A stretch of 13,406 nt of DNA, taken from the NCBI RefSeq assembly GCF_946478835.1, contig NZ_CAMLDV010000094.1, positions 1-13,406 of the forward strand. The letters run 5' to 3'. This stretch comes from an uncultured Bdellovibrio sp. (GTDB taxonomy: Bacteria > Bdellovibrionota > Bdellovibrionia > Bdellovibrionales > Bdellovibrionaceae). Made by a program: the position numbers and the translations under genes. Position 1 is the first letter of the stretch. Each line of letters starts with the position of its first letter. The notes below the pieces were generated by a model. The model was not told the DNA's origin. It saw only the letters and a list, made by a program, of their open reading frames with translations, and searched no databases. Below, one piece after another: positions 1 to 7,198 of the stretch.

Positions 1-11
1 AACACCCAACT

Positions 12-38
12 AAAAAAGGGCCTTTTTGAGGCCCTTTT
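12..38 (-). terminator. Rho-independent terminator of the bamA-skp unit
   Basis: A perfect 10-bp inverted repeat (14-23 paired with 29-38, five-base loop) has GGGCCT/AGGCCC at its core and A/T arms. Read on the minus strand it ends in a run of six T, eleven bases after the skp stop codon. The A/T arms are symmetrical, so it could also stop transcription arriving on the plus strand. Confidence 0.9.
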
Positions 39-48
39 GATTTCATTA

Positions 49-549
49 CTACTTTTCTTTTTCGTAGGCCGTGATCACTTCTTGAGTCAAATCCGCATCT
101 GGAGTTGCATAAAGCACCATTTGAGAATTTTCGATCACCATTGTGTAGCCTTTGTCTTTCGCAAGTTTTGCGATCACTTTTTTCATCTTTTCCAAGATCG
201 GAGCTGTCAATTCGCGCTCTTTCTTTTGGATTTCGATTTGGCTCTTACCTACTACGTCACGGTATTTAAGCATTTCTTCTTGGAACTCAGCTTGTTTTTT
301 ACCAAGAGCTTCTTCAGAAAGAACAGACTTTTTCTTTTCCAAGTCTTCGCCCATTTTTTTCAAGTCAGCTTCTTTTTTCTCGAGTTCCTTTTTCTTTTTG
401 TTGAACTCAGTTTCCAATTCACCTTTTGCTTTTTTACCAGCTGAAGTTGATTGAATAGCTTTTTGCATGTCTACGTAGCCAACCTTAGCTTCTGCGTGTG
501 CGAAAGAAGCTGCTAGAAGCATGCTCATCGCGATCAACATTTTCTTCAT
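49..549 (-). CDS. skp: Skp/OmpH family periplasmic chaperone
   Basis: The 166-residue protein matches the usual Skp length (about 160). It starts with a clear signal peptide (Lys-Lys, hydrophobic core, probable cleavage after Ala-His-Ala at residue 19). The mature protein opens with the family's short strand (KVGYVDMQKAI, 22-32). Residues about 38-115 are a very Lys/Glu-rich coiled coil, the tentacles that cage unfolded outer-membrane proteins in the E. coli homologue. The C-terminal part (MVIENSQMVLYATPDADLT) completes the OmpH fold. The start is supported by an excellent ribosome binding site, TAAGGAGGA, eight bases upstream. It lies 80 nt downstream of bamA on the same strand, the conserved bamA-skp order. 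Here the lpxD-fabZ-lpxA genes that often follow are absent and a terminator closes the unit. Family assignment is confident; the partner proteins are inferred. Confidence 0.93.
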   Translation of the reverse strand: MKKMLIAMSMLLAASFAHAEAKVGYVDMQKAIQSTSAGKKAKGELETEFNKKKKELEKKEADLKKMGEDLEKKKSVLSEEALGKKQAEFQEEMLKYRDVVGKSQIEIQKKERELTAPILEKMKKVIAKLAKDKGYTMVIENSQMVLYATPDADLTQEVITAYEKEK

Positions 550-593
550 TCTTAAAATCCTCCTTAAGATTTTTTAAAAACTAATCCAGCTCT

Positions 594-608
594 GCGGGCC
601 AAGCCCGC
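594..608 (-). other. Small GC hairpin between bamA and skp
   Basis: GCGGGC and GCCCGC form a perfect 6-bp stem with a three-base loop in the 80-nt gap. No T-run follows it directly on the minus strand, so it does not look like a full terminator. It may set mRNA processing or partial attenuation between bamA and the far smaller, probably more abundant, skp. The function is inference. Confidence 0.4.
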
Positions 609-629
609 GCCGCCTCTTGCGCCTGCGCG

Positions 630-3020
630 CTAAAAACTTGGACCGATTGAGAACTCAAACACTGTTGCGTCCTGGTACAGAGGATCGCGGTTTAATGGGA
701 AGCCCCATTCAAAGCGCAAGACCCCAATCGGAGAGTACCAACGAATTCCGAAACCCACGTCAGCAAAGAAGTTCTTATCTTCAAGAACGTCATCCGCCGC
801 ACCGATGTCAAAGAATCCAGCTCCCATGATGCCAGCTTCTTTTACCAAAGGGAACTGTAATTCAGTCTGGTACATGGCCTGCTGAGTACCACCGTAAAAA
901 CGCATCGCGCGTTTTGTGGCTTCCGCGTCACTCATACCCGGATTGTCAGCAAGAATCTTCTGCTTAATCTTATTAGAAAGCTTCATTTTACCAACGCGGT
1001 AAGAACGATAACCCCTTAGAGAATAAGGGCCTCCGAGCAAGTACAGTTCACTGAACGGAACATCTTGGCCTTCCAAAGAATCGATGCGCGCGTAAGTGAT
1101 GTTATTTCTCCACACTACGTCCCAGAAGATATTTTTGTAATAACGGAATGAGGCATTTCCGCGAGTATATTTCAGATCTCCACCTAGACCCGCGTACTCA
1201 AATGCACCCATTGTGTAAATACCTTTGCTCGGCATTTGGCGGTCATTACGAGTGTCGTACTCCAGAGTTGCGGTCAAAGAGCTTGTAATACCGGAAGCGG
1301 ACTTCAACGGGAACAAGTCTGGATCTGTCACAACGCCATCAGAATCTGTCTTCGTTGAAAGTTCTGTGTCGTCATATCTGTACTTCAAGTAACCACGAGT
1401 GAACTCAGCCACAGGGTGACCCAAACTGATTGTGCCACCTTTGTGGTTTTCATCGAAGTCCACACGACCTGTGTTGGCACTTTGATAAATACTTCCACCC
1501 ACGGACCACAGAGTGTCGTTGAAATACGGCTCAGTGAAAGAAAGACTGTAGTAACTTCCTGTATTACTTAAGTTCAAAGACGCACCTAAGTTTTGTCCCT
1601 TACCCAAGAAGTTGGCTTGGTTGACAGAGCCTTGCAAAGTGAAACCTTGAGAAGTTCCATAGCCGGCACCCAACTGAATCTGCCCGGTGTTTCTTTCTTT
1701 CACAGAGATATCGACATTCATGACTTCCGTGCGCTCAGGATCAATCGAAGTTTTGAAATTCACTTCATCGAAGAAACCAAGACGTTGGATGTTTTCCAAA
1801 GACTGACGACGGCGAGTTTCATTGTAAAGCTCACCCTCGTGGATCTTCAACTCACGACGAATGACTTTGTCGCGAGTCTTGGAGTTTCCAACCATGTTGA
1901 TCTTACCGAAGTAAACTTTGGAACCTTTGTCGAATTCAAAGATCAAGTTTACTTTGCGCTCTTTCGCATTGAAAGCCGTGCGCGGAATCACGTTGGCATA
2001 AGCGTAACCCAAGTCACCGTACTTCGCCGTCAACTCGCTGATATCTTTTTGCAAGACATCATAAGCAAAAACACCGTTGTCATCGATTTTGATTGCTTCA
2101 TAAAGTTCTTGTTTGGGGAACAAGATGTCGCCCGCGAAATCAACATCGCCCACATCGTACTGCTCACCTTCTTCGATGCGAATAGTGATGTAGATGTTTT
2201 TCTTATCCGGAGTCACCGTCACTTGAGGACGATCGACTTTGGCTTGCACGTAACCTTGGTTCCAGTAAAGGAAGCGCAAAATCTGCACGTCACGCTCAAA
2301 CATTTCTTGCTTGTACTGGCCAGAACCCGAAAGTCCCGAGAAGAAACCGCCCTCTTGCGTGAGCATTTTTGATTTCAACTGAGCATCACCCAAGTGTTTG
2401 TTGCCAAGGAAAGTGATTTTTTTCACTTTCACTTTGTCGTTCTCACGAACTTTAAACACCAGACGAACTGTTTCGTCTTTTTTCATGATTTGGACTTCAG
2501 CTTCCACTTTCGCCAGGAAGAAACCTTTGTCTTCGTAAAGCTTTTGAACTTTCTCAACGGCTTCTTTGACCTTGGCCATATTGAGAAGCTGGTAAGCTTT
2601 AATTCCCGTCGCGTCGGCGATGTCATCGGATTTAACTTCGCTGTTTCCTTCGTAAGTGATTTCGACAATCGAAGGTTTTTCCAAAACTTTGTAAGTCAGA
2701 GTGACATCTTTGCCACTCACCTGGCGATCGACTTCGATGTCGTTAAAGAAACCAAGCTTAAACAACGCCTCAACGTCTTCACGAATGTGTTGCGCAGAAT
2801 AAGACTCGCCCACTTTTGAAACGATCTTTGTGAGGATCGCGTCTTTTTCAATTTTACGATTGCCGGAAACTTCGATGTTTTTGATCGTCAAACCAGAAAC
2901 AGCCGGAGCCGCCGCCGCTTGCACAGAAGAAGTTTTCTTGTTGGTTTTCTTTTTGGCAGGAGCCGCCCAAACCGTCGAAGTTAACGAAGTGATTAACAAT
3001 GCACAAAGAAGCTTACTCAA
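630..3020 (-). CDS. bamA: BamA outer-membrane protein assembly factor (Omp85)
   Basis: The 796-residue length is typical of BamA. A signal peptide (residues 1-19, cleavage VWA|AP) is followed by a Lys/Ala-rich linker. Five POTRA repeats follow between about 44 and 440; each begins with a recognisable strand, for example IKNIEVSGNRKI, VKKITFLGNKHL and FGKINMVGNSKT. The rest is a 16-strand beta barrel. It contains the Omp85 loop-6 motif (RGY, 669-671) and ends in phenylalanine, as the outer-membrane insertion signal requires. BamA folds and inserts outer-membrane proteins delivered by chaperones such as Skp, encoded next. The only usable start is TTG: the frame upstream to the stop contains no ATG or GTG, and the signal peptide begins right there. 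A GGGGA lies about ten bases upstream. Loop 6 carries an insertion of roughly 30 charged residues just after RGY. Function is certain at family level. Confidence 0.97.
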   Translation of the reverse strand: MSKLLCALLITSLTSTVWAAPAKKKTNKKTSSVQAAAAPAVSGLTIKNIEVSGNRKIEKDAILTKIVSKVGESYSAQHIREDVEALFKLGFFNDIEVDRQVSGKDVTLTYKVLEKPSIVEITYEGNSEVKSDDIADATGIKAYQLLNMAKVKEAVEKVQKLYEDKGFFLAKVEAEVQIMKKDETVRLVFKVRENDKVKVKKITFLGNKHLGDAQLKSKMLTQEGGFFSGLSGSGQYKQEMFERDVQILRFLYWNQGYVQAKVDRPQVTVTPDKKNIYITIRIEEGEQYDVGDVDFAGDILFPKQELYEAIKIDDNGVFAYDVLQKDISELTAKYGDLGYAYANVIPRTAFNAKERKVNLIFEFDKGSKVYFGKINMVGNSKTRDKVIRRELKIHEGELYNETRRRQSLENIQRLGFFDEVNFKTSIDPERTEVMNVDISVKERNTGQIQLGAGYGTSQGFTLQGSVNQANFLGKGQNLGASLNLSNTGSYYSLSFTEPYFNDTLWSVGGSIYQSANTGRVDFDENHKGGTISLGHPVAEFTRGYLKYRYDDTELSTKTDSDGVVTDPDLFPLKSASGITSSLTATLEYDTRNDRQMPSKGIYTMGAFEYAGLGGDLKYTRGNASFRYYKNIFWDVVWRNNITYARIDSLEGQDVPFSELYLLGGPYSLRGYRSYRVGKMKLSNKIKQKILADNPGMSDAEATKRAMRFYGGTQQAMYQTELQFPLVKEAGIMGAGFFDIGAADDVLEDKNFFADVGFGIRWYSPIGVLRFEWGFPLNRDPLYQDATVFEFSIGPSF

Positions 3021-3226
3021 AGTTTCAATTCCCCAACAGTTTTGACAGTCGTTCTGACAATCAGTTTTTTAAAATCAATAAGATTTTTCAATACTTACAA
3101 TTTGATTGGGGAATCGTAACTTAAGACTAAGGTCGTGTCAATGAAGACGCGCTGCGAGGGATCGCTGCGCGTCGCGTTTCAACAGAATACGGCGCACCCG
3201 GTAAAGGGCGCGCCGTGTAGAATTCA
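3021..3226. other. bamA leader and gap after the lipoprotein gene
   Basis: This 206-base gap holds the bamA upstream region and the end of the lipoprotein unit. Near bamA, ATTCCCCAA (3028-3036) is repeated inverted as TTGGGGAAT (3106-3114). Between them lie an A/T-rich stretch and a direct repeat of TGTCARAAC on the minus strand. Any promoter should lie here, but I cannot assign convincing -35 and -10 boxes. Two GC-rich hairpins at 3147-3172 and 3189-3216 follow the lipoprotein gene. Confidence 0.5.
3147..3216 (-). terminator. Tandem GC-rich hairpins downstream of the lipoprotein gene
   Basis: The hairpin at 3189-3216 pairs ACGGCGC with GCGCCGT and, past one mismatch, CCC with GGG around a six-base loop. 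The hairpin at 3147-3172 pairs ACGCGC-T-GCGA with TCGC-T-GCGCGT around GGGA. They lie 11 to 80 bases after the lipoprotein stop codon. Neither has a T-run on the minus strand, so they may be weak or factor-assisted terminators, or 3'-end stabilisers. Both stems are strong; the terminator role is inferred from position. Confidence 0.45.
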
Positions 3227-5035
3227 TTATTTATTGAGATAGAAAACGTAAGACTCACGAGTGCCGTTGAACTTCGCCATACAAGCAGGTTTCGACGTGC
3301 TTGTTGTGATAAGTGACGACTGATAAGTCGCGAGAAGTTTTGTGTCGCTGACTTTCTTGATCGTCAAACCACCGACATCAATCACGCGGCAATTCACCCA
3401 ACTAGTTCCATCAACACTCACACCCTCGTAGTGCTCTTGACGAGTCATCAAAGAACCACCGCTGCCATCTGGAAACGGTGCGTATTTTTCAAAGAACACC
3501 AAACCTTGCGGACGGATTTTATCCACATGCGCAAAGTTCGCAGAATCTGTTGCCGACCAATCCATGTCTACGCGAGGAAGGCAGGCATTTTCAGTACGCT
3601 CCATGCCCGAACGCCAGTAGTAATCAGCATAACACTGAAGCTGCGCCATTTTCAAAGATTCAGAGCTACCGCTATTGGCAATCGACGCACACGTTGTTTG
3701 ACCGTTGTTCGAAGAAATTCCATTTGCCGTGTTAAACGCGTTCCAATCAAAGTTCACGTTATCGGCTCTAAGTGCATAGTTAGAATCTGTGACAACCCAT
3801 TTGTTTGTGCAAGTCACAGCTTTAGATTGTCCACTGATCGTCACATTACCATTGCAAGTGTTTGTGCGAATGTGGTTGGCGTCAACAGACATCGAACAAG
3901 CATTGCCAGTGAATCCAGACCAGTCATTCACCTCCACAGATTTACCCGTCGAGTCGACACAACCACCACCCAAGCTCACTTGATAGTTATTGGAACCGTC
4001 CGCACCACACACCCAAGCGTTTGAGTACATCACGCCACCGATTGTGATATCGCGAGGACCGCAACCCGTTGTGATATCACGTTGAAGAGTCGCCGTGCTC
4101 ATCTTCCAACCATCCGTCAAAGTCACAGTGCTCGTTTGACCTGTGATTTGATCGAGGAAGTTTGGAACTGATGTTGAGAAAGAAAACTCTGCATCCGCGA
4201 CGCCATTGGCACTAAAATCAACTCCCAACGCCGTTTTCATAGCCGATGTTAAACCAATTTTTGAACCGCAAGTTGCAAAAGAGTTTGAACCTTGCCACAC
4301 TTGCAATCCAAAGATGTCCGAGCTATCGGCCGTCACAACACCTTTCCAGAGTTTTAAATAAATCGCCTGACCCGCTGGAGGACCATGACATGTGTTATCG
4401 TTGTTCGCACACGGCGCTTTCACACCATGAGGCAACGTGAAATCAACAGCACTGATAGTCCAAGATCCTGAAGGATCATAAACGCTGGCGGCGACGGGTT
4501 TCTTTTCTTCAACGACACTTGCGATATTGCTTTTTGGAACCGTCACTTCACCGGCATTCGGGTCAAAGTTGATTGTTCCTAAATTTGCATGCTCTTTAAA
4601 TGCCGCTGTCGAAGACGTCTCTGAATTTCCGTTCAGATCTTTTTTCGACGAATCTGAAATAATGAAATCTGCAGCCTTATCACCATCTGCATCCACAAGG
4701 AAACAACTCAAAGGTTGGCCCTTGGCACTTGGAATACTCACCGTGAAAGAACCATCGTTACCGACACTCGCTGAGGCACTCTGAATCGGGGGCGTGGTCG
4801 TAGCGCAGGTCACTTTATATAGTGCTAAGTTCACACTCATGGCAGAGACTGACTCTTCCTTCTCTGCAAAGCTTTGCACTTTTTCTAAGCCTTGAGTGCT
4901 ATTGCCAAGACTGAGAACACCTGAAACATCCAGTGTATCTAAACTTGCTCCGTCACCACTTCCTGTACACGCTGACAGACTCAATCCCAAAGTGGGAACA
5001 AGACATATTTGTAAAATCCGTTTTGCGTTTCTCAT
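3227..5035 (-). CDS. Large Cys-rich secreted lipoprotein, function unknown
   Basis: The 602-residue protein has a lipoprotein signal: positive n-region, hydrophobic stretch and lipobox LSAC with the lipidated cysteine at 23. Threonine at +2 predicts outer-membrane sorting under the E. coli rule. Residues about 60-175 look like a small beta-sandwich with an acidic DADGD (115-119) that could bind calcium. After a linker, the rest is Ser/Thr/Asn/Gly-rich, with a CANNDNTCHGPP cluster near 209-220. The mature chain has 16 further cysteines, suggesting disulfides. No enzyme motif is recognised. The frame stays open to 5092, but the start at 5035 is chosen because the signal peptide begins there, GGGAG sits just upstream, and the longer version would translate across the apparent promoter. 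It is monocistronic, between bamA and the lol operon. It is a plausible Lol client or surface protein; nothing shows its substrate. Confidence 0.85.
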   Translation of the reverse strand: MRNAKRILQICLVPTLGLSLSACTGSGDGASLDTLDVSGVLSLGNSTQGLEKVQSFAEKEESVSAMSVNLALYKVTCATTTPPIQSASASVGNDGSFTVSIPSAKGQPLSCFLVDADGDKAADFIISDSSKKDLNGNSETSSTAAFKEHANLGTINFDPNAGEVTVPKSNIASVVEEKKPVAASVYDPSGSWTISAVDFTLPHGVKAPCANNDNTCHGPPAGQAIYLKLWKGVVTADSSDIFGLQVWQGSNSFATCGSKIGLTSAMKTALGVDFSANGVADAEFSFSTSVPNFLDQITGQTSTVTLTDGWKMSTATLQRDITTGCGPRDITIGGVMYSNAWVCGADGSNNYQVSLGGGCVDSTGKSVEVNDWSGFTGNACSMSVDANHIRTNTCNGNVTISGQSKAVTCTNKWVVTDSNYALRADNVNFDWNAFNTANGISSNNGQTTCASIANSGSSESLKMAQLQCYADYYWRSGMERTENACLPRVDMDWSATDSANFAHVDKIRPQGLVFFEKYAPFPDGSGGSLMTRQEHYEGVSVDGTSWVNCRVIDVGGLTIKKVSDTKLLATYQSSLITTSTSKPACMAKFNGTRESYVFYLNK

Positions 5036-5076
5036 AAACTCCCTCTCTTTAATAGTACTAAGTACCGGACGTGGCT

Positions 5077-5102
5077 TTATCGGCGGGTTCAAAAAAACTA
5101 AA
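5077..5102 (-). promoter_or_regulatory. Candidate sigma-28 (FliA) promoter of the lipoprotein gene
   Basis: On the minus strand GCCGATAA (5084-5077) matches the enterobacterial FliA -10 consensus at all eight positions. Upstream, TTTAGTTT (5102-5095) matches TAAAGTTT at six of eight. The spacer is 10 bases, one short of the usual 11. Transcription would start near 5070, giving a leader of about 35 nt with a ribosome binding site before the ATG at 5035. In Bdellovibrio FliA is linked to attack-phase expression (established knowledge); its action here is inferred. Confidence 0.55.
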
Positions 5103-5282
5103 GAGTTAAATTTTTGATTGCGAGTTTATCCTAGGATTAACGAATCGAAAATGCACATCGAACATCTCAAGAGGAAGCAGCGTGGACAGCAAGCTACAAT
5201 TATTGTTGCACAATTACCGCAGTGGTAAACGCAAAGTGATTTTAAAAAATTACAACTATTTTAGACTCGCAAATGTGTCTCA
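5103..5282. other. Upstream region of the lipoprotein gene
   Basis: No credible gene is seen here. A perfect 10-base palindrome, ATCCTAGGAT (5128-5137), lies 26-35 bases upstream of the candidate -35 element and could be an operator. The remainder is A/T-rich and carries no other signal that I can support. Confidence 0.3.
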
Positions 5283-5303
5283 GGCAGTCTTTTTAAGACT
5301 GCC
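5283..5303 (-). terminator. Hairpin overlapping the lolD stop codon
   Basis: GGCAGTCTT (5283-5291) and AAGACTGCC (5295-5303) form a perfect 9-bp stem with a three-base loop. It spans the last codons and TAA stop of lolD. No T-run follows on the minus strand, so it is either a non-canonical terminator or a 3'-end stabilising stem for the prfB-lolC-lolD message. Confidence 0.5.
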
Positions 5304-5976
5304 ACTGACCATCTTTCATTCGATAGACCTTAGGGAACCGTGTCGCGAATGTCAGATCGTGTGTGACGATGACAAGTGCCAACTTCATATCTTCTTTTAG
5401 ACGGAAAAAGAGTTCCTGAATCTTTCCGCTGGTTGTGGAATCCAAGTTTCCCGTAGGCTCATCAGCGAAAAGAATTTTCGGATGACGAACCAGAGCTCTT
5501 GCAATCGCAACACGCTGAAGCTCCCCGCCCGAAAGCTGACTTGGAAAGTGTTCGGCGCGTTCGGCAAGCCCCATAAAATTTAAAAGATGCATGGCCTTTT
5601 CGCGCGCGACCTTAAGGGACTCCCCCGCCACGCGACAAGGGATCATCACGTTTTCCAAAGCTGAAAATTCACCTAACAAGTGATGGAACTGAAATACAAA
5701 ACCCATTTCGGAATTTCTAAAACGGGAAAGCTCTTCGTCACCCATCGCTAAAAGATCACGGCCTTCACAATAAAGTTCGCCGCGATTAGGGCGATCCAGA
5801 GTTCCCATGATCTGTAGCAATGTGCTCTTTCCTGCGCCCGAAGCTCCGAGAATCGCGAGCGCTTCCCCTTCTTTGATTTCAAGACTCACACCGCGAAGGA
5901 TTTCAAGTTCGCCTGAACCCTGTGCGTAAGATTTATGAATATCAACGGCTTTAAGAAAAACATTGCTATCACTCAT
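5293..5976 (-). CDS. lolD: LolD-type ABC transporter ATP-binding protein
   Basis: The 227-residue protein is a complete ABC ATPase of the LolD/MacB/FtsE subgroup. Visible motifs are Walker A GASGAGKST (44-52), Q-loop glutamine 96 in FVFQFHHLL, signature LSGGE (148-152), Walker B ILFADEP (168-174), D-loop NLD (177-179) and H-loop histidine 206. FQFHHLLGEFSALENVMIP is typical of LolD. It would power release of outer-membrane-directed lipoproteins from the inner membrane to the LolA carrier (family knowledge). The start at ATG 5976 is chosen over an open frame to 6012 because GAGGGG lies eight bases upstream and the protein then begins as usual for the family. It overlaps the end of lolC by eight bases (ATGAGTGA), implying translational coupling. 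Alternative: another MacB-like exporter, less likely beside this permease. Confidence 0.93.
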   Translation of the reverse strand: MSDSNVFLKAVDIHKSYAQGSGELEILRGVSLEIKEGEALAILGASGAGKSTLLQIMGTLDRPNRGELYCEGRDLLAMGDEELSRFRNSEMGFVFQFHHLLGEFSALENVMIPCRVAGESLKVAREKAMHLLNFMGLAERAEHFPSQLSGGELQRVAIARALVRHPKILFADEPTGNLDSTTSGKIQELFFRLKEDMKLALVIVTHDLTFATRFPKVYRMKDGQWQS

Positions 5977-7198
5977 TGCGAAGCCCCTCAACAGGACTGA
6001 GTCTTCCGCCACGGCGAGCGGGAGCCAAAGTCGCGATAAAACAAATCAACATGGTTGCGATACAAATAGCGATCGAATCCACAAGGCGAATATTTAATTC
6101 GATAGAATCCAGACGATAGACTTCTCCAGCGATAAGTCCCAAACGAGACTGCGCAAAAGCAAAAAGTCCACAAAGTATAAAACCTAAAAGAAATCCAAAG
6201 AAAATCCCGATGCCGCCTAAGAACAGACCTTGGAAGGCAAAAACCTTGATGATGTCCTTACGAGAAAAACCGACGGTTTTAAGAATGGCGATGTCTTTGT
6301 AGCGACGAACCACATTAACGAACAATGTGGCTGAAATATTGAAAGCTGCGACCAACGTAATCACAAGGACCACAAAGAAAATACCGGGACGCTCGACTTG
6401 CACAGCTTCAAAAAGATTTTCGTTGGAATCACGCCAGTCGCGCACCCAATAAGGTGATCCTAGAACTCCGCTTAAGTTAAATGCCGCGTCTCTGGCATGA
6501 TCCACGTCTTCGAAACGAAGTAACAGACCTGAATAGCGATCCCCAATATCTGCGATGCTTTGCGCGGCCTTAAGATCGGCAAGAATAAATCTTTCGTTCC
6601 ACTCGTACTTTCCAAGATCTAAAATTCCTTGAACTTGGAATTGCCCCACGCGACGTTGAAACTTTGACGGGTCCACGGAATCCGCCACCGGAACAACGAC
6701 ACGAAACTTGTCACCAACTTTAAGACCCATTTTATTCGCAAGGCCCTTCCCTACTAAGGCAAGAGGAACCTCACTGGCCTGAGTTAAATCTTCCGATCCA
6801 CTCACCACGCGATTTTTGAAATTTAAAACTTTATTCACGCGCTCAGTATCAACACCTTGAATAAGAATGCCTGAGATTTTTCCTTCATGAGCAAGAACGG
6901 CTTCGATAAATACAAAACGTGAAGACGACACCAATGTGGGTTCTGCTTTACGAATGCGGTCTTCCAGTTCTTTCCAATCATCGGGAAAACGAGAGCGCTT
7001 CATCACTTGCGCGTGCCCTGACACATCGGCCATGGCTTTTTTTAACGTTGATTCAAAACCACTCATCACGGCCATGGAAGCAACAAGTGCCGCCACGCCG
7101 AGCACCAATCCCAAAAGCGACAACGGCGTTGAGCCCCCGAACAAAGTGTTTCGGGAAATCAAAAGCCGCCATGAGATCCATGCCAATGATTTATTCAC
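5969..7198 (-). CDS. lolC: LolC/LolE family lipoprotein-releasing permease
   Basis: The 409-residue protein has the four-helix FtsX/LolCE layout: helix 1 at about 25-47, a large periplasmic MacB-like domain, then helices at about 272-296, 323-349 and 373-393. Family signatures are the N-terminal WISWRLLISRN, WRDSNENLFEAVQVE before helix 2, and YKDIAILKTVGFSRKDI, the cytoplasmic coupling helix that contacts the ATPase. It would form the membrane part of the lipoprotein-release transporter with LolD. The start is GTG at 7198; it overlaps the prfB stop (GTGA) and GAGGCG lies upstream. Only one permease gene is present here, so the transporter may use it as a homodimer (LolF-like), or a second permease lies elsewhere. 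Family assignment is strong; C versus E versus F naming is not resolved. Confidence 0.92.
   Translation of the reverse strand: MNKSLAWISWRLLISRNTLFGGSTPLSLLGLVLGVAALVASMAVMSGFESTLKKAMADVSGHAQVMKRSRFPDDWKELEDRIRKAEPTLVSSSRFVFIEAVLAHEGKISGILIQGVDTERVNKVLNFKNRVVSGSEDLTQASEVPLALVGKGLANKMGLKVGDKFRVVVPVADSVDPSKFQRRVGQFQVQGILDLGKYEWNERFILADLKAAQSIADIGDRYSGLLLRFEDVDHARDAAFNLSGVLGSPYWVRDWRDSNENLFEAVQVERPGIFFVVLVITLVAAFNISATLFVNVVRRYKDIAILKTVGFSRKDIIKVFAFQGLFLGGIGIFFGFLLGFILCGLFAFAQSRLGLIAGEVYRLDSIELNIRLVDSIAICIATMLICFIATLAPARRGGRLSPVEGLRNE

Noticed and set aside
1593..2372. 259-codon plus-strand frame inside bamA
   Set aside because: Antisense shadow of a certain gene with no family features; the same applies to other long frames opposite bamA, the lipoprotein gene, prfB and mazG.
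5036..5092. Longer N-terminus for the lipoprotein (start at 5092)
   Set aside because: It would place 19 non-signal residues before a complete signal peptide and cover the apparent promoter.
5182..5400. Plus-strand frame of 72 codons starting at GTG with an AGAGGAA upstream
   Set aside because: Half of it runs antisense through lolD, no family is recognisable and no promoter or terminator supports it.
5977..6012. Longer N-terminus for LolD (start at 6012)
   Set aside because: The 5976 ATG has a good ribosome binding site and the usual family start; the extension would overlap more of lolC.
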